Below are positions 35,910 to 48,087 of a stretch of DNA of 64,000 bases, in pieces. Source of the DNA: Coriaria nepalensis. Its lineage: Eukaryota > Streptophyta > Magnoliopsida > Cucurbitales > Coriariaceae. Location of the stretch: positions 6,274,501 to 6,338,500 of the forward strand of contig CP114492.1 of the NCBI GenBank assembly GCA_027186245.1, read 5' to 3'. Below the pieces are notes generated by a model, which saw only the letters and a program-made list of their open reading frames with translations, had not been told where the DNA came from and searched no databases. The position numbers were made by a program, and so were the translations under genes. Numbering within the stretch: position 1 is the first letter of the stretch; each line of letters starts with the position of its first letter.

Positions 35910-38055
35910 TTATTCCTTCTTCCTGGAGTCTTTGAGCTGCCCTTTCTTACGAATGCCGAGGCAAAACTTGAGGCGCCACGTGTCGATAACGGATTCGGGT
36001 AGAGAGTAAGCTACAGCCCAGAGGATGGTGTGGGGCCAGTAAGGTGTGCATCGAGGTTCGTAACCAATCCAACGCATGCCTGCCCGAGCATACCCATCTG
36101 TTGAGGGAACAAAGAAGGATGACCTTCTAATCGATGCCATCTTTGTTGCTACATATAGCGGGACCTACAATGAGAGAAAGTCTCTGTTAGCCAATACAAT
36201 GTATCAGGTTGAGTGATCGAAACTCCAGTTTCAATTTAAAATTCAGTTTTTGGTACTAAACACTTGCCCTTAATGTATCAACTTAAATAAAACTTGATCC
36301 AAATGCAGAATTTTGATTCAGTTTATCTGATGCATCGGATGTATGCAACTAGTGTGACTAAGGATGATAGGTCCCATGCCTTAGGGCCCACCTTGCATGA
36401 GTTGTATTTATGCACTATTCCGGTAGTTTGACAAATGAAACAATACCATGTATACAACTTTGCCAGATGACGACGGGATTTCATTTATCAGACTACAGGA
36501 ATAGTGCATAAATACGACTCATGCAAGAATTTTTCAAGTAGTCTGACAAATAAAATAGTACCACATATACAACTCTGCCAAATGACAAGATTTTATTTAT
36601 CAGACTATAGGAATAATGCATGAGTACGATTCATGCAAGAATTTCTCGGGCCCACCTTCTAACATCGATTGCATACAATCGATGCATGGAATACTTTCTC
36701 AGCTAAAAGAGACTTATCGACATGCAAAATCCATCTCACCTATATAAAGTCTCAACAAATGTCAATTCACAAAATCTACAATTTCAAATGCTGAACAACG
36801 CATACTAATGCAGCACAGTCCAAAACAAGATATGAAGCACTCCGTTAATCTTTTGATTCCCAACTTCACTTCAGAACCCAATATAATAAACAGAGAATGA
36901 CACAACCACTTGACCTCATCTTGGAGAAACCACTTTTTGTTTCTCTGAGACCGATTCCAAATACGTTAGAAAAATAAAAAGAGGTTTCTCCAAGATGCCC
37001 AATCTAAACCCATAATCTTCAAATGAAACTGAAATTCTAATAGTCAAATCCCATTTTAAATCATTCCGAAGAATTAAAAAAAAAAGGCTGAAACATATAG
37101 ATGAAATGTAGGGAGCAGAGATCGTACCTGACACTGTACATCAATTCCACTCTTCTTGTATTCAACATATAGACATCTCGAGAATTGATCTATGTACCTG
37201 AAAAAAATAACAAACCATACAACCTCTTAACACAACTTCATACACAAACTTTCTTCATCATCATTTTCTAAATTCCAGTTTCAGGCTCCAAAACTCAAAA
37301 GGTAACCCAAATAAAATCCCCATCTAGCTCACAACTTTTCTAAACTCCAGTTTGATCCAAAACAAAGTCTAACAATTCAAATAGAATATTAAAAAATAAA
37401 AGTGTGCAAATACTTACGCTTTAGTGGCAGCATAAACAGCATAAAGAGGATCAGAAGGAATAACAATGGCAGCACCCGAACCGATATTAACAATAGCACC
37501 TCTCTTCCTCTGAATCATTCCAGGAAGTACAGCTTGAGTCACTTTAGTAGTCCCTTCCACGTTAATTTTAATCAAATTCCTCAACAAATCCTCATCCACT
37601 TCATGAAAAAACCTTGCATAAGGGTAAGAAACCCCCACATTATTGATCAAAACGCCTACATCCAGCCCATCAATCGCTTCACAAATATTCTTAATCCCTT
37701 CCGAAAGATCCCCTGAGAAATCAACCACAACGTTTTTTATCTGGGTCTTGTTGTACTTCGCTTGGATCGAATCCGATACATCCTTTAGCTTTTCTGGGTT
37801 TCTTCCCACTAGAATCAGATTGAGCCCTTTTCGAGCTAATTGAAAAGCGAACCCTTTTCCAATTCCGTCAGTGGGTCCCGTAACAAGAGCCCAGGAGCCG
37901 TATTTCTTGAGATTCTTAGCGGGTCGGAGGAAATTGACATAAACCCATCTGAGAAGAGCGAGAGAGAATTTGAGGAGAGACAGAGAGCCGAGAGTGAAGA
38001 GCGCTAGGACCCAGATTGGCTGAGCTTTGAGGTGGTCAATGAAGCAGATCCCCAT
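35910..38055 (-). CDS. KCR1: very-long-chain 3-oxoacyl-CoA reductase, three exons, 320 residues
   Basis: KCR performs the first reduction in very-long-chain fatty acid elongation at the ER, turning 3-ketoacyl-CoA into 3-hydroxyacyl-CoA with NADPH. Exons on the minus strand are 38055-37418, 37197-37128 and 36164-35910, with GT-AG borders and matching phases, 963 bases including TAA. The start chosen is the MGICF methionine; upstream in-frame codons are Lys/Arg-rich leader sequence. There is an N-terminal hydrophobic segment (about residues 14-40), the NADP-binding motif [16 protein letters not shown], the catalytic Ser in VNIGSGAA and the YxxxK pair in YAATKA across the exon 1-2 junction. The C-terminus is Lys-rich (RKKE), resembling ER-retrieval tails. 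Its length is close to the known plant enzymes. The gene looks intact. The symbol is by similarity; plants often have two KCR copies. Confidence 0.93.
36392..36645. repeat. inverted repeat forming a long hairpin in KCR intron 2
   Basis: The 49-bp arm 36392-36440 (starting cttgcatgagttg) is inverted at 36479-36527 with about five mismatches and a 38-bp loop. A third related stretch follows at 36535-36645 that repeats the loop-and-arm pattern in diverged form. It looks like a palindromic MITE with a partial duplication, lying wholly inside the intron. Confidence 0.8.
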
Positions 38056-39068
38056 TTCTCTCTCTCTCTTTGTTCTCTTTTTTTTTTTTTTGTTGGCCGA
38101 GATTTTCTGGCTCTCTTGTTTGAGATTGAAAGGCAAAGGGGTTTTCTATGTAGGGGAAGAGAGCAAGAGAGAAATGTACGAGTTTGGTCTAGTTGGTTTG
38201 GATTTGTCTGAGAAAAGACGGAAATTTCAAAGGGATGAGTGATTTTGTTTCAAGGAGTATGATGAAGTGTGAAAGACGTATATCGGTTCCAAATTAATGT
38301 GAGAGAGAGAGATGGGGGGGAGGGTGGGTGAAGTCGATGAGCTGCAAGATAACCTTTTTTTAATATGATGAGTGATGACAGAAACGTGGAATACTGGAAA
38401 GTTATGAGCTGCAAGATAACCTTGTTAGTAGATCTTGTCAAGATATGTTTTTGCACAGGTGAGCCAAAAATTTTAATTAATAAAAGTCAAGCGTTGATTC
38501 CTACTCTAGGCCTAGAAATGTACCAAATGGGCCATGAGCTTTTTGAAGATATTTTAATTAATAAATGTCCCCGTAACGGGTTATCGGCATTCATTTGGCA
38601 ATCCATTATCCATATCCATCAATCATTTCAAACAGTTGCAAAGAATAGGCCACCCTACCCTAGCTAGTACCTACCAACCACAGCTTAGCAAACTACTAAG
38701 TAATATCTTTCTCTCTCATGTTTTGCTCAAGCTCGTGTTCTTCAATTAATCTAGTGATATCTCTCTCTTTCTCTCTCGCGCGGCCTTCACTAGTTAGTGA
38801 TCTGCTCTTTTTGCTTTGAGATCTAGCTCTTTGTTAAGTTCTTGCGTTGTTATTTGCTTTTAGGGTTTTGCAAAAAATGGAAATAGACATTCGTCTTATC
38901 TATTATTTAGATTAATGGATAGTTAACCGCTCGTTAACTTTTTGGGTTAAGGGTAATCGGTTTATTTATTCCACTATGGACAGTAATCCGTTCCCATCCC
39001 TATGGCAGTTATTCACTCCGTTTCACCTTTTTATTTCTGGATTTAAGATGTAATTATGTTTGTAATTT
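38056..39068. other. KCR upstream region and spacer
   Basis: The first few hundred bases are the KCR leader and promoter, with CT-rich and GA-rich tracts (for example 38060-38072 and 38302-38313). No further gene is recognised up to the Copia LTR. Confidence 0.4.
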
Positions 39069-39225
39069 TGTCATAAGGAATAAAGAGAGAAAGGAGGTAA
39101 TCTTATTATTAACTTTCTAACTAATCAACTATAATATTATACACTTGTATTTATATCACAAGTCAAATGTGAATAAATCTAATGACTAACATGCTTACTT
39201 AACAGTACATTTACTATTGTTAACA
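39069..39225 (-). repeat. 3' LTR of Copia element C
   Basis: 157 bp, plus-strand tgtcataagg to gttaaca. It shares long identical runs with 44474-44632, for example aataaatctaatgactaa. Confidence 0.85.
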
Positions 39226-40863
39226 TCCCCCCTCAAGATGGAGGGTGAAAAAACATCATGAACACCCATCTTGGACAATAAATAACGATGATTATCCTTG
39301 GACAATGCCTTTGTAAGTAACTCAGCCGGTTGATCATGCATATGAACAAAAGCAGTATGAAGAATGCCGTGTTGAAGTTTCTCTCGAATGATATGACAAT
39401 CTATATCAATGTGTTTGGTTATCTCATGAAAGAATGGATTAGTTGTAATTTGTCTTGCAGCAAGTTATCATAGTAGAGCAATACAGGATGAGGAAACTAA
39501 ACCTTCAACTCTTTAAACAAGCTGATGAGTTAGGTTATCTCGCATGTCATGGATGTCATGGCTCGGTACTCTGCCTCTGTAGAGAACTTATTAACAATAT
39601 AATGTTTCTTGTTTTCCACGAAATAGGGGAATAACCAAGCTGAATGATTTAACCGATAAAAGACTGTCTAGACATTTAGCATAAAGCCCAATTAGAGTCA
39701 CAGTGGACCACGAGATGAAGGGAGCTAGATGAACTGAAGTATAAACCTAAACCAGGGTTCATCTTGATGTAATGTAAAACCCTCATGCAACATCATGATG
39801 AGATTGCTTAGGGGCTTACATAAACTGACTAAGAAGTTGCACTACATAACATATATCAGGTCTTGTAGTAGTAAGATATATCAATCTCCCTACAAGCTGT
39901 TGATAAGCAGTAATATCATCCAAGGGCTTATCATCAACATGTAGGCCTGTGTGTGCATCAAAATCAGTGGAAGTGAGTTTAAGATTTTGCTCTATAGTAG
40001 AAACGAGTTTAGAAGTAGAGAGACATGCTTCATCCAACAACTCGATTGCATACTTTCGCTGAGTCAAATACATACACTTAGAACTTCTAACCACCTTAAG
40101 ACCTAGAAAGTACCTCAGGGACCCCAAATCTTTAATGCAAAATTGAGCTTTCAAGTAGGCTTTTGCTACAGCAATAACAGCTTCAAAATCCCCAGTTATA
40201 AGTATATCATCAACATATACTAATAATACGACAAAAGAAGAAGCAGTGACCTTTGTAAACAATGAATAATCATTAAAGGATTGAACAATACCACTAGCCA
40301 GAAGAGCAGATGAAAACTTGTGATTCCATTGCCTAAAAGCCTGTTTAAAGCCATAAAGAGACTTGAGTAATTTGCAAACCTTGTTCTTGAAGGATTTACA
40401 AAACCGGGAGGCAAGTCCATATACACTTCCTTAGTTAAATCTCCCTGTAAAATTGCATTGTACACATCCAAATGATAGAGAGGCCAGTTTCGGATAGAGG
40501 CAAGAGATATATGGAATGAACAGTAACCATTTTAACTACAGGTTAAACGTTTTGGAATAATCAATTCAACTCAATTTGGTTGTACCCTCTGGCAACAAGC
40601 CTAGCATTATGATGATCAACAGATCCATCAAAATTCAATTTGACCCTGTAAACCCAACGATAGCCAATTATCTTATTGTCAGGGGGAAGGGAAACTAACT
40701 GCCAAGTTTCATTAGATTGTAATGTATTTATCTCATCATTCATAGCATGAATCCAATTTGGATATATTTTGGCTTCCTTAAATGATTTTGGTTCAGAAAT
40801 ATTGTCAATGCAAGAAATAAAACACTTATGTAAAGGAGATAAGTGATCATAAGCAACTGAAGA

Positions 40864-41002
40864 GGAATTCTAGTAGATCTTCTAAAATTAGCAGTATTAG
40901 AAGGTTTGGGAAATTTAATAGATGTATTATGACATATATAATCTTCCAAACAGAAGGTTTAGGAATTCTAGTAGATCTTCTAAAATTAGCAGTATTAGAA
41001 GG
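40864..41002. repeat. 41-bp direct repeat inside Copia C
   Basis: The stretch ggaattctagtagatcttct and the next 21 bases occur at 40864-40904 and again at 40962-41002, 98 bases apart. It duplicates part of the integrase-RT linker and disrupts that frame. Confidence 0.85.
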
Positions 41003-43066
41003 GGTGTATACGGGAAGAGATGTTGGTGCAAAAACAGACGATGAAGGCACATAAACAAGAGATAAATGGGAGACATGAGGGAAATCATCAAAATATGTGG
41101 AATCTGATACAGGGAATATGGAAGATGAAGACTGTATGAAAGAATAAGGAAAAACATCTTCATGAAAAATGACTTCCCTAATTATATGAAATGATTTAGT
41201 CTCAAGATCAAAGACTTTATAACCCTTTTGTGTAAGTGAATACCCCATGAAAACAAATGGAGTAGATTTATCTAAGAATTTATCATGAAGAATGGGCTTT
41301 TTAACAAAGCATAAATAACCAAAGACCTTGCAGTGATCAATAAATAGTAAATGATTAAACATAATCTTAAATGGAGACTTATGATTAGAAAAGATGGAAG
41401 GGATGTGATTAATGATATATATAACAATTTGGATGCACTCACCCTAGAATTCAGATGGAATGTGTGATTGTATTTTTAAGGTACGAGCAATATCTAATAA
41501 ATGTCTATGTTTTCTTATTGCAATACCATTTTGTTGTGGGATATAAGGATATGAACTTTTATGAATAATGCCTGAACTGGAAAGAAAAGTATTGCAGTCA
41601 TTGTTAAAAAATTATGTGTCATTATAACTTCTGATCTGTTTGATTTGTGTTTAGAAATGTGTTTGAATCATTAGGATAAAGGATAGAGAAAAAAAAAAGT
41701 TTCACATTTGGAGATCATAAGCAATGTCCAAAGAGCTCTAGAAAAATCATCCACGATTGTAAGGAAAAAACGAGCACTTGAATGTGAATGAATGTGATAG
41801 AGACCCCAAACATCTAAATGAATCAATTCAAAACACTTAGAAGAGTTAAAGTAACTAATAGGAAAAGGCAATTTTGATTGTTTAGCACAAGGACAAATTG
41901 AACAGGATTGAATATTATGTTTGTCCAAGAGATTTTGCAAGGAAGGAATTTGGTGTAATTTAGAAAATGAAACACGTCAAAACCTGTTATGCCACGTAGA
42001 AGAAATTGCAAATCTTTTATTTATTGGAAAAGAAACATTATAATTAGATTGAAAAGAAGTACATGGAATGTTTGAAAAGGATTTGGAATGAGAAAAATCA
42101 TGAAACTAGATAGATTTGATAGTATGAGCAATGAAGTAATAAAGACATTAATGCAATCTACCTATCCCCTTGATCATTCCACTCCAAATGTCTTGAGAAA
42201 TACATAACATAGGATAGAAAGCTACTGAGCATTGAAGATCAGATGTTAATTATGAGACTGATAAGAGATTGAATTGAAATTGTGGAATCAAAAGGACATT
42301 CTTAAGGGTGATAAGGGAAGAAAGCTCTATGGAACCAATATGAGTAGAAGGAATAACAGAACCATTAGAAAGTTTAACATATGCCAAATGAGATTGTGTG
42401 CATGGAATGCATGATTTAAAAATAAAACAATCATAGGACATGGCTAGAAGCTCCAGTATCAATAATTCAAGAAGTATTCTCAATAATGCTCAAGAGACTA
42501 GTAACCATACATACCAGATTGGCAGCTTGAGTTGGAACTGAAGTAAAAGAACTAGAGAGATTTTCTTTTCCAAGCAATTTGAGAATTTGACCATATTGAG
42601 CACTGCTATGCTAAGCTGCAACAAAAGAGCTTGAAGTAGAGACATTATTAGATTGAGCTATTGCTTGGATCGAGTGAACTTGAAACTAGGAGGATATCCA
42701 ATAAGGCGATAACAATTCTCCCTTTTATGTCATAGAACATGACAATATTCACATTTGGGTCGTTGTTGAGCCCCCATAAATTTTGTTCAAAATTAGATTT
42801 TGAAGATTTGGGGCTGTAAAATGCAATAGACTCAATAATAGACACACGTGAAGAAGCTGCAAGTCCTCTGTTGCCCTCTTCCTCATTAACAATTGAAAAA
42901 GCTTTGCTAATAGATGGTAATGGAACCATCATTAGTATTTGACTACGAATCGCACCATAACTCTCATTTGAATGAGTTTTTTGTGGTTTATGACATTCAC
43001 AATCATGATTCACAGCTAATGCAGAAAATTCAATCAATAAGGTTTTCAATTTTGTGTAATATGAGG

Positions 43067-43821
43067 TAGAGGTGTCAAAACGGGCTACGCGGCCCCGCCC
43101 GGCTCGGCTCCTTCAAGGCTTTTCACTATTTAGGATCCGGTTGGGATGAGCTCGGAAAAAAAAGGGCAAGGCTAGGCTGGGCCCATTTTCAAAATATATA
43201 TTCGGCCCTATCCTGGAAAACCTTTTGAATTTATCTCAGGCCCATCCGGGCTTAAAATGAGTCAGGTTCTACCAGTTACCCGACCTAAAATAGGTCTGAC
43301 TATTTTTAAATAAAATATTCATAATAAATATTATTAAAGTAAGTGAGATTATTTGAGATTCTGAGTTCTGATAAAAATCCAATTAATAAGAGGTTCAAAG
43401 AATAATCCAAACAAAATTATCAAATAATATCATCAAAGTTTATAACTAAATAACTAATAGTATCTCAAATTATCAAATTATCAAATTGTCTAATTGTCAA
43501 ATTATTAAATAACTAAGAGTCTAAGAGCATCTTAAATAAAGACTTCATTGCATATTATTAAATAAGGTTTCGTCAAAAAACTTTCCGACTTTAAAGAGAA
43601 AAAAACGGACCTTATAATAAAGAGATAAACAAAAAAATAAATAATAATAAAAATTTCTCGAGCTAGGCCCAACTGGACTTATATACTGAGCTGGGCTAAG
43701 CCGGTCCGGTGGGCTTGGAAATTTGTCCAAGTCGGGGCTCATATTTAGGCTAGGCTTAGAGCCGAATTTTTTCTTCGGGCTACGGGTTGGGCCGAAAACC
43801 CGATCCATTTTGACACTTCTA
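43067..43821. mobile_element. hAT-like non-autonomous element inside Copia C gag
   Basis: It starts TAGAGGTGTCAAAACGGG and ends CCATTTTGACACTTCTA, an inverted repeat. The flanks show an imperfect 8-bp duplication, atgaggta (43061-43068) and atgagtaa (43821-43828), overlapping the ends by one or two bases. Taking out the element and one copy of the duplication restores the host gag frame. No transposase is present. The ends resemble those of the element at 32983-34174. A GC-rich subterminal part contains repeated ggctcgg-type motifs. Confidence 0.85.
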
Positions 43822-44473
43822 TGAGTAAATGATAGAACTTTCCCAAGTAATTAGTGAAATCTCTCTCTGGATTGTAAAAATATGCGGACCATTGACCTTA
43901 TTAAAATGTTCCTTCAAATCATTCCAGAGTGCGTGTGCGTCATCAACAAAGATTGCTTCTCCAAGCAGCTCCTTTAACAGAGAGTTCAAAATCCAACAGC
44001 AAATTATTGCATTGCACTGGTTCCATTGTTTGAGGTATGGTGATGTAGATTTTGGCTTCTGAAATTCTCCAGTCACGAATTCTATCTTATTTTTAGTGAG
44101 AAAGGCAAGCTTCATTGATCGCGACAACATGCCATAGTTTTTGCTTCTAATGATTTTTTCTATGACAAGATTCATCCTTGGAGTATCTGATGGATGAATA
44201 CATATCGGACTGGCAAAATCAATTTGAGGTAAACAACTTAAGAAAGGGTATGGTGGAAGTGGAGCTAAAAGAGGTGGATCTTGAGAGTTAATCATGAATG
44301 GCAATGTGGGCTAAAGATGAAGGAGGGTGTGCTACGAGCGAATTGATCTGTGAAAAAATGAATGGAATCGATGAAGAAATAAAGGAGATTGATGACGTTT
44401 AGTAGCCAAGAAAGTTTGCGGATGGCGAGAAAAGAAATGAGAAAGAGAAGCAGTTACACCCGCTCTGATACCA

Positions 44474-44632
44474 TGTCAGAGGGAATAGAGAGAGAAAGGA
44501 AGTAATCTTGTTATTAACTTTCTAACTAATCGACTACAATAATGTACACTCGTATTTATACTACAAGTCAAAGGTGAATAAATCTAATGACTAATAGGCT
44601 CACTTAACAGCATATTTATTCGCTTCATGACA
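44474..44632 (-). repeat. 5' LTR of Copia element C
   Basis: 159 bp, plus-strand tgtcagaggg to atgaca, adjoining the primer-binding site at 44462-44473. Confidence 0.82.
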
Positions 44633-45410
44633 GGTAATCTGCCTACCACAAATATTGTACTGAAACTAACCGCACTATCCGCTCCGCAGGCAGACAGATC
44701 GGGCCGATTGGGCGGTTATAATGGTTATAAATACTTTGCACAAGCCTATTTGCTTCCACTCTTTCTCTACCCCCTGTTTGGTGAGGAAATTTTGAGCAAA
44801 ATTTTGAATCGATGACTGCTACATTTAACCATGCTATGTAAGAAGTCATCTTCAACTAGCATGCCAAGGCTAGTGCTTGGCTACTGTCTCGCCCCTTTTC
44901 CCATGTTTCCATCCAAGCTCAATCCTAGAAAAGTAAAGAAAAGAAAGAAGAAAAAGTGCAGCCCGTTGAATCAACGGGCACCCATTAATCTCTCAATGGG
45001 TCTAACGAGGCTGACTCTTTGAGATCAACGGGGACCATTAATCTCAATGGCTCTGACTTCTTCTCCTTTTCTTTTTTCCTCCCTCTCACCTCTCTCTATC
45101 TCTCTTTCTCGTTAACGGGTCCAAACCTGGTTGATCAACGGATTCAATATCTGCTATCTTAAACCATTTTTGTTTGCGTGTAGATAAATAAGAAGAAGAC
45201 AAATGAGGAATGAGATAAATATTGCCGATTTTCATGTTTGGGTTTGAGATTTTCTTTTTGTGTGTAAATGAAGAAGAAGAGAGTTTGACGATGAAGAATA
45301 AATGTTTCTCAATTCATTAATTAAGAAAATGAGATCCCTAAGACATTTTTCTTTTGATTAAGATTAATGTATATTAAACAGATAGATCTGGTTGTATTAT
45401 ATATTTGTAC
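44633..45410. other. spacer; expected last NOI exon not found
   Basis: It lies between the Copia 5' LTR and the NOI exon. A CT-rich tract lies at about 45060-45110. I searched the minus strand for the usual short Cys-containing last exon of NOI genes and saw no convincing match. Confidence 0.35.
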
Positions 45411-46342
45411 CTTCTTCGGGTATTTATCATTATCTTTGTAATTGTCATATTTCCTCTGGGATGCTCTCATGCTCATGGAAGGTCCGGCATCACTCTTCTT
45501 CTCATCTCTAAGCCTTTCGGAAGATGACCGTGAACCCCTCGGCTGATGCCGGATTATTCTCGTCCCACTCGCCAAATTTCAGTAGAGGTCTTCCCTTATC
45601 CGGCTGCAAACAATAATGAATCATCCATTGACTAATTAATTGGCTTCCATTAATATTTGCTAGGGTTCTTAAACCGTAGAATTAAATCCGTGCAAGAGTT
45701 CAATCGAAAATCATGGAAAGAAAGTACGTACAACTCTTAACCACTTTTCATTTGATTTACAATTCTAGTTTTAAAAATAAATTTCTTAATTAATTGAATT
45801 CTTTATTTTATTTTATTTTCAAGTCTTATACACTATAAATAAATAAAAATTATAAAAAAAAAAAATCATTTCCAGATGAATTGAATTCGTTATTTTTAAT
45901 GATTCGGGAAAGTTATCTATCAATTAATTGTTGAACAAGAAAACTGTTGCTTCTTATAAAAGTTAAAAGACAATTGTGACACAAACTTGATCAAATTTGT
46001 TTGAATTGACGTTTGTTCAAAACTAGATTTTAGATGACCAAACCGAACCTAAATCAAATAAGATATAGCGTAGGAAAAGAGCAAAATGCAGGCCAAAACT
46101 CAAAGGAAATCAAGAAAAATAAATAACAATCATAATTAGCCGACATATAATTATGCATGCATGCAAGCAATTTACTACCAGAAACCCAAGAGTCTACGTC
46201 GTAAGAAACTAATAACAAAAACAACAGAAATAATTAATTACGTGAATCACCACACAAAATATATATAAACCCTAACCTACCTCATTATTTAATTAAAGAA
46301 TTGAAAGGAAAATAATATTGTTTATATTCTTACCGATGACAT
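45411..46342 (-). pseudogene. RIN4/NOI-domain gene fragment with a one-base frameshift
   Basis: NOI-domain proteins are small plant proteins related to RIN4, an immune regulator at the plasma membrane. The exon at 45603-45411 encodes the domain core: [20 protein letters not shown], then FTVIFRKA, after which one extra T (near 45514) creates a stop. One base later the frame resumes with RDEKKSDAG and continues to a Lys-rich end before a GT donor. The acceptor upstream (TTTGCAG) is good. A possible first exon is the nine bases ATGTCATCG at 46342-46334, followed by GTAAG, which joins in frame. The last exon, which in this family carries a Cys motif for lipid attachment, is not seen. The one-base shift and missing end suggest a pseudogene; a sequencing error could explain the shift alone. 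Confidence 0.75.
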
Positions 46343-46385
46343 TATTATTTACGAAATGGATCTCTCTGAATAAAAATCTCGGAAT

Positions 46386-48087
46386 TCAGAGAAAACACAG
46401 TAAAAATGATATTAAGATTCCTCCGGTCATATTATTGAGTGCATGAGAAGAGCATGTACCAGATGCAAACGAATACTTCTGTCCACCACTGATGTGGGGA
46501 ACACTGAAAATGGTGGCCTCCACCAAGACGCTCGTCCAATAGAATCCGGAAAGTGGTACAAGTGCACCACGGAAGAGTAGTTCCCGGTAAGTGAAATGAT
46601 AGAGAAGACAACTTTAAGGGGGGGCATTTGAATAGGCATTGCTATGGTGAAAGGGTAAAAACATGATTTTAAGGATTTATAGAAGCACAAAGGAGTGAGA
46701 AATTGTAGGATTTTCTCTTACCTCGCTAAAACCGGGGAAAAAGGCTACGACAACGTAATCCAGAGGTTGAAGTGATGTGAGAACCTGCAGATAAACCAAG
46801 TGTTCATTGTTCAAATTTCAGCTTGAACTAAAATTCCAGTTTGTCGGTTACAGAACATCAATATTAGGCCTCAAACGCTGATCTAAATGAAAAATGCAGT
46901 TTACCTCACTATTTAACTTGAATACAGTTTGCATAAACTCAGTTTCTGACGCTAACCCGAATGCTCACTCTAGAACTAATTACTTGGAACTTCCTCGATA
47001 GAAAATCAACTAACAATCTGTAAAAACTGAAACAGTTACCAGCTGATTTGCTACTTCACTAGACTCGGCAAAATCGGGCCATACCTTATTAGATATCGGC
47101 ATGATGATATTAGAGCAACCGATCCTACCATCAGCTGAAGATGCCAATTCTCAAAACCAACTGCACATAAATTGGAGGAAGCAGAAGAAAAAAAGGACCT
47201 GATTAGACAACAGTTAAGGAAAATTTAGTAATTTCAGTCTATATTTAGCAGAAAATTTAAGGTTATTTTGAACTAGATGGGACCCAAATTATATGAATGA
47301 AAAAAAATTTGTGTGGAGTTCTTTTCTTTTTTTCTTTCATTAATCAGTTGTCTTCTATCATCTTTCAAAGATAATTGACAAACCAGCAATAATGAGGGAA
47401 AAAAAGATTTAAGAAATCTCTTTATATAAAAACATATAATCCATACATGATGCTTCCGACGTGCAGTCAAGAACGGGCAATCCTTCAACGGCAGCGAAGT
47501 GAGATACCCGCAAATTTTATAACTAGTGAAAAAAAAAAATCAAATTAAAAATGCGTTCATATATTTATTTCTCTACTTCTGTAATAAGAAACATGAATTT
47601 TTCTCTTTAGCAAAATTATTTATAAACAAGGAAAATGAAAAGAAAAAAAAAGAGGGAAGATGAATAGTGGAAAAATTATCACCTGCCGGATTATAATTGC
47701 GAAGCCAGCTATCAACCCGGAAGTGATAGTACGCCTGAAGCACGAAATCTCGAGAAGCAATATCATCATTTTGAAGAATATTATTATTATTACTATTATT
47801 ATCCTCCATGGAAGGAAAATCTTTTGATACAATTTCTGGTGGTTTCTTATACTCTCTTTTAATTAATTTCTTCACTGACTTTTTACTGGAAAAAACCCTG
47901 AGGAAAACTATGTTATATCCCTGCAAATTCAAAGCAAAATTAGAAGATTTAAATTGATAGATGATTAGCAAAAATTCATACTTCAGAAAAACCCATAGGC
48001 TGGTGAAAAAGTACTTCATTGTAATGATAAATTGAAAATGTTACACTGTAATTTCGTGGGAAGAAGAACACCTTTCTGGATTCTATA
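46386..48087 (-). pseudogene. CPBP (CAAX-like) intramembrane protease pseudogene
   Basis: Plant chloroplast-type CPBP proteins are multi-span membrane proteins with EExxxR, FxxxH and HxxxN motifs. Six exon-like blocks on the minus strand still show the gene: about 48087-47982, 47920-47683, 47507-47447, 47160-47040, 46784-46722 and 46583-46386. Recognisable stretches are VFSSKKSVKKL, TITSGLIAGFAIIIRQ, VSHFAAVEGLPVLDC, FGFENWHL, VLTSLQPLDYVVVAFFPGFS, ELLFRGALVPL, FSVPHI and HALNN. The Glu pair of EExxxR would span exons 5-6. Lesions: no in-frame ATG at the start; a frameshift (apparently two bases lost) after LQA in block 2; a frameshift in block 4 after SSCRYLI; GG in place of the AG acceptor before blocks 3 and 6; and a loss of roughly 25 codons between KYSFA and HALNN in block 6. 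Introns remain, so it is not a processed copy. Confidence 0.82.

Larger units (their letters stand above)
39069..44632 (-). mobile_element. Ty1/copia retrotransposon C, with a nested insertion
   Basis: It is read on the minus strand. The 3' LTR is 39069-39225, followed by a polypurine tract (CTTGAGGGGGGA). The 5' LTR is 44474-44632. The primer site TGGTATCAGAGC, complementary to initiator tRNA-Met, lies directly inside the 5' LTR at 44462-44473. LTRs of about 157-159 bp agree well. Domains in order are gag (44304-43819 and 43049-42648, split by a hAT-like element), GAG-pre-integrase and protease (42483-42250), integrase (41940-41671, HLDVWGLYH), a linker with PHVSHLSL and RRSTR motifs (41362-40847), reverse transcriptase start (40743-40561, NARLVARGYNQ), reverse transcriptase with YVDDILITG (40262-39816), and a broken RNase H (about 39780-39440). 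Stops and frameshifts make it inactive, but its features are better preserved than in elements A or B. Confidence 0.93.

Noticed and set aside
45165..45200. Possible last NOI exon with a Lys-Trp-Phe start
   Set aside because: No AG acceptor precedes it and the Cys motif expected in the family is missing.
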